Positions 18,779 to 28,078 of a DNA stretch of 64,000 nucleotides are shown piece by piece. The notes under the pieces were generated by a model. The model did no database searches and was not told the DNA's origin. It was given only the letters and a program-made list of their open reading frames with translations. Position numbers and translations under genes: made by a program. Every line of letters begins with the position of its first letter. Positions within the stretch are counted from its first letter, which is position 1. Where the stretch lies: NCBI GenBank assembly GCA_017618135.1, contig JAFZUV010000020.1:62001-126000 (forward strand), given 5' to 3'. The DNA comes from Clostridia bacterium. GTDB taxonomy: Bacteria; Bacillota; Clostridia; Oscillospirales; Acutalibacteraceae.

Positions 18779-19375
18779 GTGGGATTGATTCTTGCCTCTA
18801 AATCGCCAAGGAGGCGTGAGCTGTTGTCGCTTTTAGGTATTGATTTTAAGGTTGTGTCTGAAGATATTGATGAAACAATCCGTCCGGATGTTCCGGTGAC
18901 TGAGGAAATAAAGCGCCTGTCATACGAAAAAGCTTTAGCCGTAGTAAATAGTATCGATACCGATGATATAATTATTGCCGCCGATACGGTTGTTGTTATA
19001 AACAATAGAATATTCGGCAAACCCGAAAATGAGGCAGATGCGGTGAGCATGCTTAAAGCATTGTCGGGAAAAACACATTCGGTAATAACCGGGATAACAG
19101 TAATGAGTAATGACAAATCGGATACACGTGCTGTAGTTACCGAAGTTAATTTTCGCAATTTAAGTGATACTGAAATATCTGCATATGTCAAAACCGGCGA
19201 CCCGTTGGATAAAGCCGGCGCATATGCCATTCAGGGGATATCAACCATATTTATAACCGGAATTTCCGGCGATCATTTCAATGTATACGGTTTGCCTTTA
19301 TGCACATTGGCTGATATGCTTCGCAGTTTCGGCGTTACAATTCTCGGAGAGTATACGGAGGGTAAAAATGCTTGA
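18779..19375 (+). CDS. maf: Maf family nucleoside triphosphate pyrophosphatase
   Basis: House-cleaning enzyme that hydrolyses non-canonical or excess dTTP/UTP-type nucleotides. From GTG 18779 the protein is 198 residues and begins (M)GLILASKSPRRRELL, the canonical Maf N-terminus; AGGAAG lies nine bases upstream and the promoter places the transcript start just before it. The catalytic IIAADTVV motif is near residue 65 and the conserved GDPLDKAGAYAIQG near 145. The 3' end overlaps the next gene by eight bases. Confidence 0.92.
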   Translation: MGLILASKSPRRRELLSLLGIDFKVVSEDIDETIRPDVPVTEEIKRLSYEKALAVVNSIDTDDIIIAADTVVVINNRIFGKPENEADAVSMLKALSGKTHSVITGITVMSNDKSDTRAVVTEVNFRNLSDTEISAYVKTGDPLDKAGAYAIQGISTIFITGISGDHFNVYGLPLCTLADMLRSFGVTILGEYTEGKNA

Positions 19376-20651
19376 AAACAGTGTTGCGCTCGGTAATCAG
19401 GCGCAAGGATTTTTTATTAAAAACGATAGATTTAAAACGACTTATATTTCCTACAATTTTTATTTACCGCTTGATAAGAACAGTGTTGCAAGCTTTGCGC
19501 TTTTGCCTTTTATACTAACGACCTGCAGTAAGGATTATCCTGATTTTTCAAGGCTTAATTTCAAATTAAATAAGCTGTATTCGGCTTCTCTTTCAGCATC
19601 TGCGGAAAAAGTGGGTGATTATCAGTTACTTAAAGTGGCTATATCGGTAATTGATGATAAATATGCACTTGACGGAGAAAACTTGGTGAATAAAGCAGTT
19701 GAATTACTGAATCACTTAATATTTGAACCTCGTGTAGAAAATTGTGCGTTTTTCAATAGTGATGTTGAAAGAGAAAAGCGTAAGGCTATTGAGCACATAC
19801 GCGGCGAAATGGCGGAAAAAAGAATATATGCCAGGCGTCGATTGGTTGAAGAAATGTATAAAAATGATGTTTATGGCATATCAAAATGCGGCACCGTTGA
19901 ACAAATTGAGAAAGTAACTCCTGAAGGTCTCTATGCGGCTTGGCGTGATTTGATAGAGAGTGCGACTATTGTTGTTAATGTAATTTCAAAAACCTTGCCT
20001 TTAAACACATTTGATAATATTAAATCATACCTTTCGGCCTTTGACAGAAGCAGCGCAAAATCAGTTTTAGACAGCAAACCTACGCGTTCTATATGTGCCG
20101 CAAGGCGTGTTGAAGAACATTTGGATATTTCGCAGGGCAAGCTCGTTATGGGATTTTCTGTCGATAAGGCTGATGATAAAAACAACGCGGCGCTTACAGT
20201 TATGTGCGATATTTTCGGTGGTGGTCCGTATTCACGGTTATTCAGTAATGTCCGTGAAAAAATGAGCTTATGCTATTACTGCTCTGCAACAATTGAAAAA
20301 AGAAAAGGCCTGTTAATTGTTGATAGCGGTGTGGAAGCTTCAAACGCAAAAAGAGCTGAAGCTGAGATACTCCGTCAACTTGAAGTAATTAAAAGCGGAA
20401 GCTTTTCTGATTTTGAGTTTGAATCATCCAAAAAAGCGATTATTAATTTACTCAACGGTTATGGAGATCATCAAGAAGCAATTGATGCATGGTATACAAT
20501 AAAGAGTTCTTCAAACATTCAGATTTCACCCGAAGATTTCGTACTTGCAGTTGCAAGAGTTGATAAGCAGGCTGTTACAAACGCCGCAAAGTCGGTAAAA
20601 CTGCATACGGTATATAATTTATCACCAAATGTTTCTGAGGAGGGTGAGTGA
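19368..20651 (+). CDS. ymfF: M16-family protein YmfF (inactive peptidase partner)
   Basis: A 427-residue M16 (inverzincin) fold protein lacking the HxxEH zinc motif; its N-terminal region has YISYNFYLPLDKNSVASFALLPF where an active member would show the motif. This is the hallmark of YmfF/YfmF, the non-catalytic partner that pairs with YmfH, analogous to PqqL/MPP-type heterodimers; NCBI names link the pair to EF-P 5-aminopentanol modification. ATG 19368 is chosen because GGAGGG lies about six bases upstream. It overlaps maf by eight bases and ymfH by one base. Confidence 0.82.
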   Translation: MLENSVALGNQAQGFFIKNDRFKTTYISYNFYLPLDKNSVASFALLPFILTTCSKDYPDFSRLNFKLNKLYSASLSASAEKVGDYQLLKVAISVIDDKYALDGENLVNKAVELLNHLIFEPRVENCAFFNSDVEREKRKAIEHIRGEMAEKRIYARRRLVEEMYKNDVYGISKCGTVEQIEKVTPEGLYAAWRDLIESATIVVNVISKTLPLNTFDNIKSYLSAFDRSSAKSVLDSKPTRSICAARRVEEHLDISQGKLVMGFSVDKADDKNNAALTVMCDIFGGGPYSRLFSNVREKMSLCYYCSATIEKRKGLLIVDSGVEASNAKRAEAEILRQLEVIKSGSFSDFEFESSKKAIINLLNGYGDHQEAIDAWYTIKSSSNIQISPEDFVLAVARVDKQAVTNAAKSVKLHTVYNLSPNVSEEGE

Positions 20652-21925
20652 TGCAAAAGCAGGTTTTTGAAAGCGATATTGGTGAAAGCTATACGCTTGC
20701 AACGCTTGATAACGGTCTCAGTGTGTATATTTGTGAGAAACCTTCACATACATCCGTCTATGCGATTTTCGGTACCAAGTACGGTTCGATAGATACTTGT
20801 TTTTCTAAAAATGGTGGAGAAGCGATCAGCGTTCCGGAGGGAATTGCGCATTTTTTGGAGCACAAGCTTTTTGAAAGCGAGGATGGTGATGCTTTTACAA
20901 AATATGCAAAAACCGGAGCAATGGCAAATGCTTTTACCTCGTTTGACCGCACATGCTATTTATTCTCTTGCAGTGACAGATTTTATGAAAATCTATGTAT
21001 TTTGCTTGACTTTGTTCAATCGCCGTATTTTACAAAAGAGACTATTCAAAAAGAGCAGGGAATTATAGGTCAGGAAATAAAAATGTATGACGACAGTCCG
21101 GCTTTCAGAGTCCTTTTCAATATGCTTTCGGCGATGTATATAAAACACGCAGTAAGAATTGATATTGCCGGTACTGTTGATTCTATCGCAAAAATCGATA
21201 GTAATTTATTATATAATTGTTATGAAACTTTTTACAATCCGTCAAATATGTTTTTATGCATAGCGGGAAATGTTGACACCAGCGAGGTGCTTAAAAAGAT
21301 TGAATCGTCAATTAAGCCATGTGAGCCTGTGTGTATCCAAAGAATGGGTTTTGAGGAACCCGCTACGATAAAGAAGAGTTTTATAGAGCAGAAGCTTCCT
21401 ATACTTACTCCGATTTTCTGTTACGGTTATAAACAAAAAATCAATTCACCTTATCGCAGGCTTAAAAGTAAGGTGTGCGTTGAGCTTTTACTTGAGATTA
21501 TTTGCGGTGAAGCTTCACCACTATATGAAAGGCTTATGGTCGAGGGTCTTATAAATGATGAATTTGAATTTGAGTACTTTACCGGCAGAGATTATGCGTG
21601 TGTGATTTTTTCGGGCGAATCATCAAATCCTAAACGAGTAGCAGAAGAAATAAATTCTGAAATTGAGAATATACGTGAACACGGTTTTGATAAAAAACTG
21701 TTTTCTGCTGTTAAATGTGCTTTATACGGCGATGCAATAAAGGCGTTTAACAGCGTTGAGGCGATTGCACTTTCGTTTACCGAATGTGCAGTATACGATT
21801 ATGATTTATTTGAAAAAATTAAATTGTTAAAAACCGTGAGTTATGATGATGTGCTTAAGCGTATTGATGTTTTTGACGAAGATTTATCGGTGCTTTCGGT
21901 AATAGCACCATTGGAGGGTTCTTAA
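20651..21925 (+). CDS. ymfH: M16-family zinc peptidase YmfH
   Basis: Catalytic partner of the preceding gene. The zinc motif HFLEH is in IAHFLEHKLFE near residues 73-83, with the distal Glu probably in the EQGIIGQEIKMYDD helix near 140-150. From ATG 20651 it has 424 residues; GAGGAGGG lies about six bases upstream, inside the end of ymfF, and the TGATG overlap suggests coupled translation and a heterodimer. The physiological substrate is not established. Confidence 0.88.
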   Translation: MQKQVFESDIGESYTLATLDNGLSVYICEKPSHTSVYAIFGTKYGSIDTCFSKNGGEAISVPEGIAHFLEHKLFESEDGDAFTKYAKTGAMANAFTSFDRTCYLFSCSDRFYENLCILLDFVQSPYFTKETIQKEQGIIGQEIKMYDDSPAFRVLFNMLSAMYIKHAVRIDIAGTVDSIAKIDSNLLYNCYETFYNPSNMFLCIAGNVDTSEVLKKIESSIKPCEPVCIQRMGFEEPATIKKSFIEQKLPILTPIFCYGYKQKINSPYRRLKSKVCVELLLEIICGEASPLYERLMVEGLINDEFEFEYFTGRDYACVIFSGESSNPKRVAEEINSEIENIREHGFDKKLFSAVKCALYGDAIKAFNSVEAIALSFTECAVYDYDLFEKIKLLKTVSYDDVLKRIDVFDEDLSVLSVIAPLEGS

Positions 21926-21928
21926 ATT

Positions 21929-22840
21929 ATGTCGACATATAGCGTTGTTATTTTCGGTATCCATTTAAGAATACGACCTGTTGCATTTACATTACCCATC
22001 GGAAAAGACGGATGGGATATATATTGGTACGGTATTATTATCGCAACAGGGTTTTTGCTTGCAATACTATACGGTGCAAAGAATGCCGGCAGATTAAATA
22101 TAAATTTTGATAAGCTTCTTGATGTTGTGCTCATAACTACACCTGTGGCAATACTATGTGCGCGCACCTATTATGTTATATTTGACGGTGAAAAAAGTAT
22201 ATCCGGTATTTCCGAGTTTTTCGGATTTGGGACAAATTCTGGCTTTTCCGGTCTTGCAATTTACGGCGGGATTATCGGCGCTGCTGTTTGCGGAACGCTG
22301 ATGTGTAAATTTAAAAAAATAAATGTGCTTGACGCACTTGATTTGGCTTCGATATCATTTCTTATTGGGCAGGGAATAGGTCGTTGGGGGAATTTTATGA
22401 ATCAGGAGGCATACGGTTCTTTTACAGGCAGCAGTTTTTGGGGTATGCAAAGTGAAAGAACAGTACTTGAAATGGGGGAAGGCCTTGTACATCCATGCTT
22501 TTTGTATGAATCAGTATGGTGCATCGCGGGATTTTTTGTTTTGCACAGGTTAAGCAAAAAAAGATTGTTTAGCGGTGAAGTGGCTTTATATTATTGTATA
22601 TGGTATGGATTTGGCAGAGCAATAATTGAATTATTGAGAACGGACAGCCTTATGCTCGGTCCGATAAAAATATCTTGTGCGCTGTCATTATTGATATGTC
22701 TGTCATCAGTGATAACACTGATAGTAATTAAAAAGAAAATGGCAAACTCTGTCGAAAACTATGCTTATGTTGAGGTGTTTTCTTCAGTTGAGAATAATGA
22801 TAATCAAATAAGTATGCAAAAAGAGGATAACAATGAGTAA
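21929..22840 (+). CDS. lgt: Prolipoprotein diacylglyceryl transferase
   Basis: Integral membrane enzyme that transfers diacylglycerol from phosphatidylglycerol to the lipobox Cys of prolipoproteins. The 303-residue protein has about seven hydrophobic segments, the essential WYGIIIATGF segment near residue 35, and the Lgt signature GRWGNFMNQEAYG near residues 152-164 with its conserved Arg, Asn and Glu. The extra hydrophilic C-terminal tail (about 30 residues) overlaps folD by eight bases. Lipoproteins in this window, such as the DUF3862 protein, would be substrates. Confidence 0.94.
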   Translation: MSTYSVVIFGIHLRIRPVAFTLPIGKDGWDIYWYGIIIATGFLLAILYGAKNAGRLNINFDKLLDVVLITTPVAILCARTYYVIFDGEKSISGISEFFGFGTNSGFSGLAIYGGIIGAAVCGTLMCKFKKINVLDALDLASISFLIGQGIGRWGNFMNQEAYGSFTGSSFWGMQSERTVLEMGEGLVHPCFLYESVWCIAGFFVLHRLSKKRLFSGEVALYYCIWYGFGRAIIELLRTDSLMLGPIKISCALSLLICLSSVITLIVIKKKMANSVENYAYVEVFSSVENNDNQISMQKEDNNE

Positions 22841-23681
22841 AATTTTAGACGGTAAATTAGTATCAAAGAGTTTAAAAGATAAAGTCGCACAAGAAGTTGC
22901 AGCTTTAAGTGAAGATGGTATAACGGTAGGACTTGCCGTGATTTTAGTGGGTGATGACCCTGCCTCTCAAATATATGTTAATAATAAAAAGAATGCTTGT
23001 GACGCTGTGGGCATTAAATCATTTGAGTATCGTTTAGACGCAAATACAACACAGGATGAATTGATTTCGTTAATTAAAACTCTTAATTCCGATAAAGATG
23101 TTAACGGCATACTTTGTCAGTTGCCTTTACCAAATCATATTGACGAGCAGGCGGTGATTGCGGCTATATCGCCTCAAAAGGATGTTGACGCATTTCATAT
23201 TTCGAATGTTGGAAGAATAATGCTTGGTAACTTTGAGTTTTTGCCGTGCACACCGGCAGGAATAATACATATACTGGATTTTTACGGAATTGATATTGAA
23301 GGTAAGAATTGCGTTGTCATCGGCAGATCTAATATTGTAGGAAAACCTATGGCAATGCTTTTGTTGCATCGAAACGGCACTGTTACGATTTGTCATTCCA
23401 AAACGAAATGTTTATCTGAAATAACTCGAAATGCCGATATTTTAGTATCTGCGGTAGGAAAGGCGGGTTTTCTGACCGCTGATATGGTTAAAAAAGGCGC
23501 TGTTGTAATTGATGTTGGCATGAACCGCTATAACGGTAAGCTGTGCGGCGATGTTTGTTTTGAAGAAATATCAAAGATAGCCGGTTATATTACTCCGGTT
23601 CCCGGCGGTGTCGGGCCGATGACAATAGCGGTACTGATGAATAACACTCTTACTGCCGCAAAAATACAAAACGGTAGGTGA
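22833..23681 (+). CDS. folD: Bifunctional methylene-THF dehydrogenase/cyclohydrolase FolD
   Basis: Interconverts 5,10-methylene-, methenyl- and 10-formyl-tetrahydrofolate, feeding one-carbon units to purines and fMet. The 282-residue protein has the catalytic YVNNKKNACDAVGI region near 48-61 (Tyr and Lys), the nucleotide-binding GRSNIVGKPMAMLL near 163-176 and the family signature PVPGGVGPMT near 258-267. It overlaps lgt by eight bases. Confidence 0.95.
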   Translation: MSKILDGKLVSKSLKDKVAQEVAALSEDGITVGLAVILVGDDPASQIYVNNKKNACDAVGIKSFEYRLDANTTQDELISLIKTLNSDKDVNGILCQLPLPNHIDEQAVIAAISPQKDVDAFHISNVGRIMLGNFEFLPCTPAGIIHILDFYGIDIEGKNCVVIGRSNIVGKPMAMLLLHRNGTVTICHSKTKCLSEITRNADILVSAVGKAGFLTADMVKKGAVVIDVGMNRYNGKLCGDVCFEEISKIAGYITPVPGGVGPMTIAVLMNNTLTAAKIQNGR

Positions 23682-23686
23682 CCCGA

Positions 23687-24361
23687 ATGGTTAAAAGTGT
23701 TCGCTTTTTTTCAGCTATGCTTGCTGTAATTGCCGTGTTGTTTTTTTCCGCATTTAAGGGTGGAAGTGGTTTTACCATTGAAATTGACGATAGCTTTGCG
23801 ATATCTACAGAAGCGTCAGATGTGGAAGATATAGCCGAAAGATTAAATTTAGATGAAGAGGTAGTCGCTTCATATTTTGATTTGAACGACCTTAAATTGA
23901 TTGCTGTTTCAGAGGATACTAAGACGCAGATAAGAATTTCCCGTTTTGCCGATAATTTTTCATCATCGGTTTATGATGCGGAAAACCTTACCGAGGCTCA
24001 AATCGGTGAAATGCTGTCACTGTATGGCGGTTCAAACAAGACATTTGAAATTATTGAAAATGATTCAAGAAAATTTGCCAAGATCACGGAAACTTTGAAA
24101 GATAGCGGGGGTGTTTACACTTCTACGCAGTATGTCACGGTCGCAGGCGGCAGAACCTATGTGATCACCTGCTATAATCCTTCGGATTCAACTTCTGCTG
24201 AGGTTGAAAAAATATTTTCGACATTTACCGTTCGGGATATGACGACAAGGATTGAACAGTATAAATGGAAGAAGAATTGGATTATTCCCGGCATTGTTGC
24301 AATGTGTATCGTATTAGGTATAGGTGTTTTCGGGCTTTGTAAAAAGCTATATGAACGATAG
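23687..24361 (+). CDS. Unknown membrane protein with extracytoplasmic domain
   Basis: Not recognised. From ATG 23687 (AGGTGA five bases upstream, inside the folD stop) it has 224 residues. A hydrophobic segment at about residues 9-24 and another near 198-217 flank a soluble, acidic domain that should face outside; its last part (RTYVITCYNPSDSTSAEVEKIF) has the beta-strand then helix look of PsbP/Mog1-like folds, but this is only a visual impression. The next gene also encodes a small membrane protein and may be co-expressed. Confidence 0.55.
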   Translation: MVKSVRFFSAMLAVIAVLFFSAFKGGSGFTIEIDDSFAISTEASDVEDIAERLNLDEEVVASYFDLNDLKLIAVSEDTKTQIRISRFADNFSSSVYDAENLTEAQIGEMLSLYGGSNKTFEIIENDSRKFAKITETLKDSGGVYTSTQYVTVAGGRTYVITCYNPSDSTSAEVEKIFSTFTVRDMTTRIEQYKWKKNWIIPGIVAMCIVLGIGVFGLCKKLYER

Positions 24362-24389
24362 TGAATATGGCTTATGGAGATGTTTTGTA

Positions 24390-24701
24390 ATGAATTATTT
24401 GTTTAATTTGCTCTTCAAATTGATTTTTAATGATACAATAGATATGGCGAGAAACGCCAAAGTAAGCGGGTGGGCAAGATGGCCGTTAATAGTGATATTA
24501 TCTGTTTTTATCATAGGTATTATTTTTGGGATAGGATATGCCGGAGTTGCCATTATTAAGGTCCACGAAGATTCAGCTCAATTAGCCGCAGGTTTTATTT
24601 TTCTGCTGCTTGATATTGTACTTATCTTTTCGTCTGCCAACAAAGTCAGGGTACAAATAAAGGCAAGAACGGGTAATAGAAATACGGGAAGTAAAAAATG
24701 A
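24390..24701 (+). CDS. Small membrane protein, unknown function
   Basis: A 103-residue protein with two hydrophobic segments (about 31-55 and 66-84) and a basic C-terminus (KVRVQIKARTGNRNTGSKK). ATG 24390 is chosen because GGAGATG lies about eight bases upstream; a longer in-frame reading begins inside the previous gene. Its stop overlaps the flippase gene by four bases, so it may belong to the glycan pair downstream rather than to folD. Confidence 0.5.
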   Translation: MNYLFNLLFKLIFNDTIDMARNAKVSGWARWPLIVILSVFIIGIIFGIGYAGVAIIKVHEDSAQLAAGFIFLLLDIVLIFSSANKVRVQIKARTGNRNTGSKK

Positions 24702-25930
24702 AAAACAATTTGAAAAAGCAATTTATCTGGAATACGTTAGGTAGCGGTTTCTATTCTTTTAATTCGCTGTTTTTTATGATGATTGTTACGAGAATAAATG
24801 GTGTAAGCGTAGCGGGAGTGTTTAATTTTTGCTTTGCTACATCATGCATCTTTTACGCGATCGCATTATATTCCGGCAGAACTTATCAGGTAACTGAAAC
24901 TAAAAAGGCACTAAATGACAATGTGTTTATACTTAACAGATTATTGACAACTGTCATAATGATAATTATTGCAGTTGCCTTTAGTTTTATTAACTCATAT
25001 AGTGGCGATAAACTTTTCTTGTTTGTAATACTTTGTACTGTCAAGGCGGTGGAAGCTTTTTGTGATGTTTTTCACGGCATATTTCAAAAAAATAACCGGT
25101 TGGATATTGCAGGCAAATCAATGTTTTTCAGATGTATGTTTTCAATAATTCTGTTTTTCGTTGTGGATTTTATTACAAAGAATATCATTGTTTCAAGCCT
25201 TGTTTTACTATTTGCCTGTCTTTTATTTCTGGTATTTATAGATATTCCGATTTCAAGAAAATACAATGATTCTTTGGGTTGGAGTAATACCGCTAACGGT
25301 TCTCTTAAGCTTATAAAGCTCGGATTTTTCGCTTTTGGATTTTCTTTAATTTCTAACTATCTTATAAATGCGCCAAGGTATGCGCTTGATGCGGTGATGG
25401 AGTCAAAATACCAGGCAATATTCGGGATAATAGTTATGCCGGCTTCAATAATTTATCTTATAAATCAGTTTGCGCTTCAACCTATGATTACTGCTATGAA
25501 AGAGAATTTTTTGGCAAACGATAAAAAGAAATTTCAATCCAAAGTGTATATATTGTTCGGTGTTATTGTCATTACTTCATTGTTGTCAATGGTGTTTTTA
25601 TATCTTTTTGGAGCGCAGTTGTTAAAATTACTCTACGGCGTAGATGTTAAGGATTATATTCCGGGTCTGATTATAATTCTTGTAGGTGCGGGACTTTGCT
25701 CGTTGGCAAATATTATGTCAAATGCACTTACCATACTTCGAAAAACAAGCGTTCAATTTGTTATATATGTACTATCAGCAATTTTCGCGTATTTTATATC
25801 AAAGTTTTTGATTAAGAAACTTATGTTTGACGGTGCGGTATTCAGTTATACGGTGGTAATGTTATTTTTATTCTTGTTGTATTTGGGATATTATATTTTC
25901 ACTATGACAAAAATTCATTTCAACAATTAG
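24698..25930 (+). CDS. Polysaccharide flippase (Wzx/MATE-like)
   Basis: A 410-residue very hydrophobic protein with about twelve predicted membrane helices, beginning KKQFIWNTLGSGFYSFNSLFFMMIVTRING, the usual start of oligosaccharide flippases of the MOP superfamily. Such proteins move lipid-linked glycan units across the membrane. A glycosyltransferase gene follows 22 bases downstream. No polymerase, priming transferase or other sugar genes are nearby, so it is a minimal two-gene glycan unit embedded among housekeeping genes. Confidence 0.82.
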   Translation: MKNNLKKQFIWNTLGSGFYSFNSLFFMMIVTRINGVSVAGVFNFCFATSCIFYAIALYSGRTYQVTETKKALNDNVFILNRLLTTVIMIIIAVAFSFINSYSGDKLFLFVILCTVKAVEAFCDVFHGIFQKNNRLDIAGKSMFFRCMFSIILFFVVDFITKNIIVSSLVLLFACLLFLVFIDIPISRKYNDSLGWSNTANGSLKLIKLGFFAFGFSLISNYLINAPRYALDAVMESKYQAIFGIIVMPASIIYLINQFALQPMITAMKENFLANDKKKFQSKVYILFGVIVITSLLSMVFLYLFGAQLLKLLYGVDVKDYIPGLIIILVGAGLCSLANIMSNALTILRKTSVQFVIYVLSAIFAYFISKFLIKKLMFDGAVFSYTVVMLFLFLLYLGYYIFTMTKIHFNN

Positions 25931-25952
25931 AATTTTATATGAGGTGCGTGTG

Positions 25953-27149
25953 ATGCCGAAACTTATTCAAATTAACTCCGTTTGTAACGGTTCAACCGGA
26001 AAAATAATGGGTGATATTCAAAGACGAGCAAATATAGAGGGTTTTGATACACTTTCTATTTATGCAAGAGGTGAAGGATACAAAAACTTAAGATGCGTAA
26101 AAGTAGGAGGATTTTTCTCTTTTTGGTTTCATGTCGCTCTGACAACCGTTTTTGATAAACAAGGTCACGGCTCATATTTTAAAACAAAAAAAATTGTTGA
26201 TATACTCAGACGGGAAAAGCCCGATATAATTCATCTTCACAATATTCATGGTTACTATTTGAACTATCCACTGTTATTCCGATATTTAAAAGACGAGTTC
26301 AAAGGGAAGATTGTTTGGACATTTCACGATTGCTGGCCGTTTACGGGTCACTGTGCTCATTTTACCGTGGCAGCCTGCGACAGATGGCAAGAAATCTGCT
26401 ATAACTGTCCTAATAAAACCAAATATCCAGTAAGTTTGATATTCGATTCTTCAAATTCTGAATATAAAAACAAAAAGGAATACTTTACCGGTCTAAATGA
26501 CTTGACAATTACCACGCCCTCATATTGGCTAAAAGAATTGGTTTGCAAATCGTTTATGGGAAAATATGAGGTAAAAGTTGTTAATAATTGGATAAACAGC
26601 GATGTGTTTAAACCGACATTTGATGACGAGGTCTTAAAAAAATATAGTATTCCTAATGATAAAAGAATTATTCTTGGTGTGGCAAATGTTTGGGATGAAA
26701 GAAAAGGTCTGAGAGTTTTTAAGGAAATCGCAAATAGAATTAGTGATGATTATTCGGTAGTTTGCGTGGGGTTATCCAGTAAACAAATAAATGCGTTGCC
26801 CGACAATGTTATTGGTGTTTTAAGAACGGATAACCAGAGAGAATTGGCCGTTTTATATAGTAATGCTGCAGTGTATATCAATCCCTCAAAGGAAGAAACT
26901 TTCTCACTTACGGTATTGGAAGCAATTTCCTGTTCAACACCTGTGATTGGGTTTGATACGAGTGCGGTTAAAGAATTGATTAATGATGACAACGGTTTAT
27001 TGTTGTTTGATGACGACATAGATGTTTATATAAATGCTGTTTATAAAATTGCTTCCAGGGCAAAAAATTCCGAAAAGATGAAGGCATTTTCAGATAGATA
27101 TAATGCAAATGTACAAATAGGAAAATTTATAGAAATATACAACAGTTAG
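25953..27149 (+). CDS. Glycosyltransferase family 4-like protein
   Basis: A 398-residue GT-B enzyme. The N-terminal acceptor domain holds IIHLHNIHGYY and the HDCWPFTGHCAHF motif seen in WcaC-type glycosyltransferases; the C-terminal donor domain has the E-x7-E motif in EETFSLTVLEA near residue 313. ATG 25953 is chosen because GAGGTG lies six bases upstream. A Cys-rich patch (CAHF...CDRW..ICYNCPN, about 117-145) may bind metal. Paired with the flippase, it probably builds a cell-surface glycan; the sugar is unknown. Confidence 0.82.
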   Translation: MPKLIQINSVCNGSTGKIMGDIQRRANIEGFDTLSIYARGEGYKNLRCVKVGGFFSFWFHVALTTVFDKQGHGSYFKTKKIVDILRREKPDIIHLHNIHGYYLNYPLLFRYLKDEFKGKIVWTFHDCWPFTGHCAHFTVAACDRWQEICYNCPNKTKYPVSLIFDSSNSEYKNKKEYFTGLNDLTITTPSYWLKELVCKSFMGKYEVKVVNNWINSDVFKPTFDDEVLKKYSIPNDKRIILGVANVWDERKGLRVFKEIANRISDDYSVVCVGLSSKQINALPDNVIGVLRTDNQRELAVLYSNAAVYINPSKEETFSLTVLEAISCSTPVIGFDTSAVKELINDDNGLLLFDDDIDVYINAVYKIASRAKNSEKMKAFSDRYNANVQIGKFIEIYNS

Positions 27150-27208
27150 TTTTTATCGGCTTTGAATAAATTAAAATATATATTTGTTGTTTTTAAGAGG
27201 TTGTCCAA

Positions 27209-28078
27209 ATGAATGATAACACTACAAATATAAACTGGTTTCCCGGTCATATGACAAAGGCGAAGCGCAAAATTGCCGCGCAGATAAAAATTGTTGACGC
27301 TGTCGCGGAAATTGTTGATGCTCGCATACCCGTAAGCAGCAGAAATCCTGATATTCCTGAACTTATAGGAGACAAGCCGCATATACTCTTACTTAACAAA
27401 TGCGATATAGCTGATGCGAAAAAAACAGCCGAATGGTTAGACTTTTACAAAAGCAACGGAGTTATTGCACTGGCGGTTGATGCAAAAAGCGGTAAAGGAA
27501 CGGGCGAGTTTAAAAATTCAGTTGCTACTGCTCTTTCTGATAAGCTTTCGTGTTATCTGGAGAAAGGTATGGTTGGTAGAACGCTGCGCGTTATGGTTTT
27601 GGGAATTCCCAATGTTGGCAAATCCTCATTTATCAATCGTATGTCGGGCAAATCAAAAGCAAAAGTGGAAAATCGTCCCGGTGTTACAAAAGGTAATCAG
27701 TGGTTTACTGTTGATAAAAATCTTGAATTGCTTGATACTCCCGGTGTATTATGGCCGAAATTTAACTCACAAACTGTTGGTGAACATCTGGCAATAACCG
27801 GAGCAGTAACCGATAGGATACTTGATATCGAGCTTTTGGCAATGAGATTGCTTCAAATACTGAAAGATGACTATATGCCGCTTATTTTGGAGCGTTACTC
27901 AATAGATATACTTCCTGATGATAGTTATGAGGCGCTTTGCGCCGTCGGCAGAAAAAGAGGGATGATCATCAGGGGCGGCGAGATTGATACCCTTAGGGCC
28001 GCAAATATGCTTTTAGAGGAATTCAGAAATTGCAAAATAGGGAGAATTACGCTTGAAGGAGTAGATTTTAATGCCTGA
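27209..28078 (+). CDS. rbgA: Ribosome biogenesis GTPase YlqF/RbgA
   Basis: Circularly permuted GTPase required for late 50S subunit assembly. The 289-residue protein starts with the conserved WFPGHMTKAKRKI and has the G motifs in permuted order: NKCD (G4, about 68-71), then GIPNVGKSSFIN (G1, about 131-142) and DTPG (G3, near 176). The ANTAR-like C-terminal helical domain follows. It overlaps rnhB by eight bases, as in the Bacillus ylqF-rnhB arrangement. Confidence 0.94.
   Translation: MNDNTTNINWFPGHMTKAKRKIAAQIKIVDAVAEIVDARIPVSSRNPDIPELIGDKPHILLLNKCDIADAKKTAEWLDFYKSNGVIALAVDAKSGKGTGEFKNSVATALSDKLSCYLEKGMVGRTLRVMVLGIPNVGKSSFINRMSGKSKAKVENRPGVTKGNQWFTVDKNLELLDTPGVLWPKFNSQTVGEHLAITGAVTDRILDIELLAMRLLQILKDDYMPLILERYSIDILPDDSYEALCAVGRKRGMIIRGGEIDTLRAANMLLEEFRNCKIGRITLEGVDFNA

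Noticed and set aside
19368..20651. A broken M16 peptidase, since HxxEH is missing.
   Set aside because: Loss of the zinc motif is normal for the YmfF partner; the frame is intact and the active YmfH follows.
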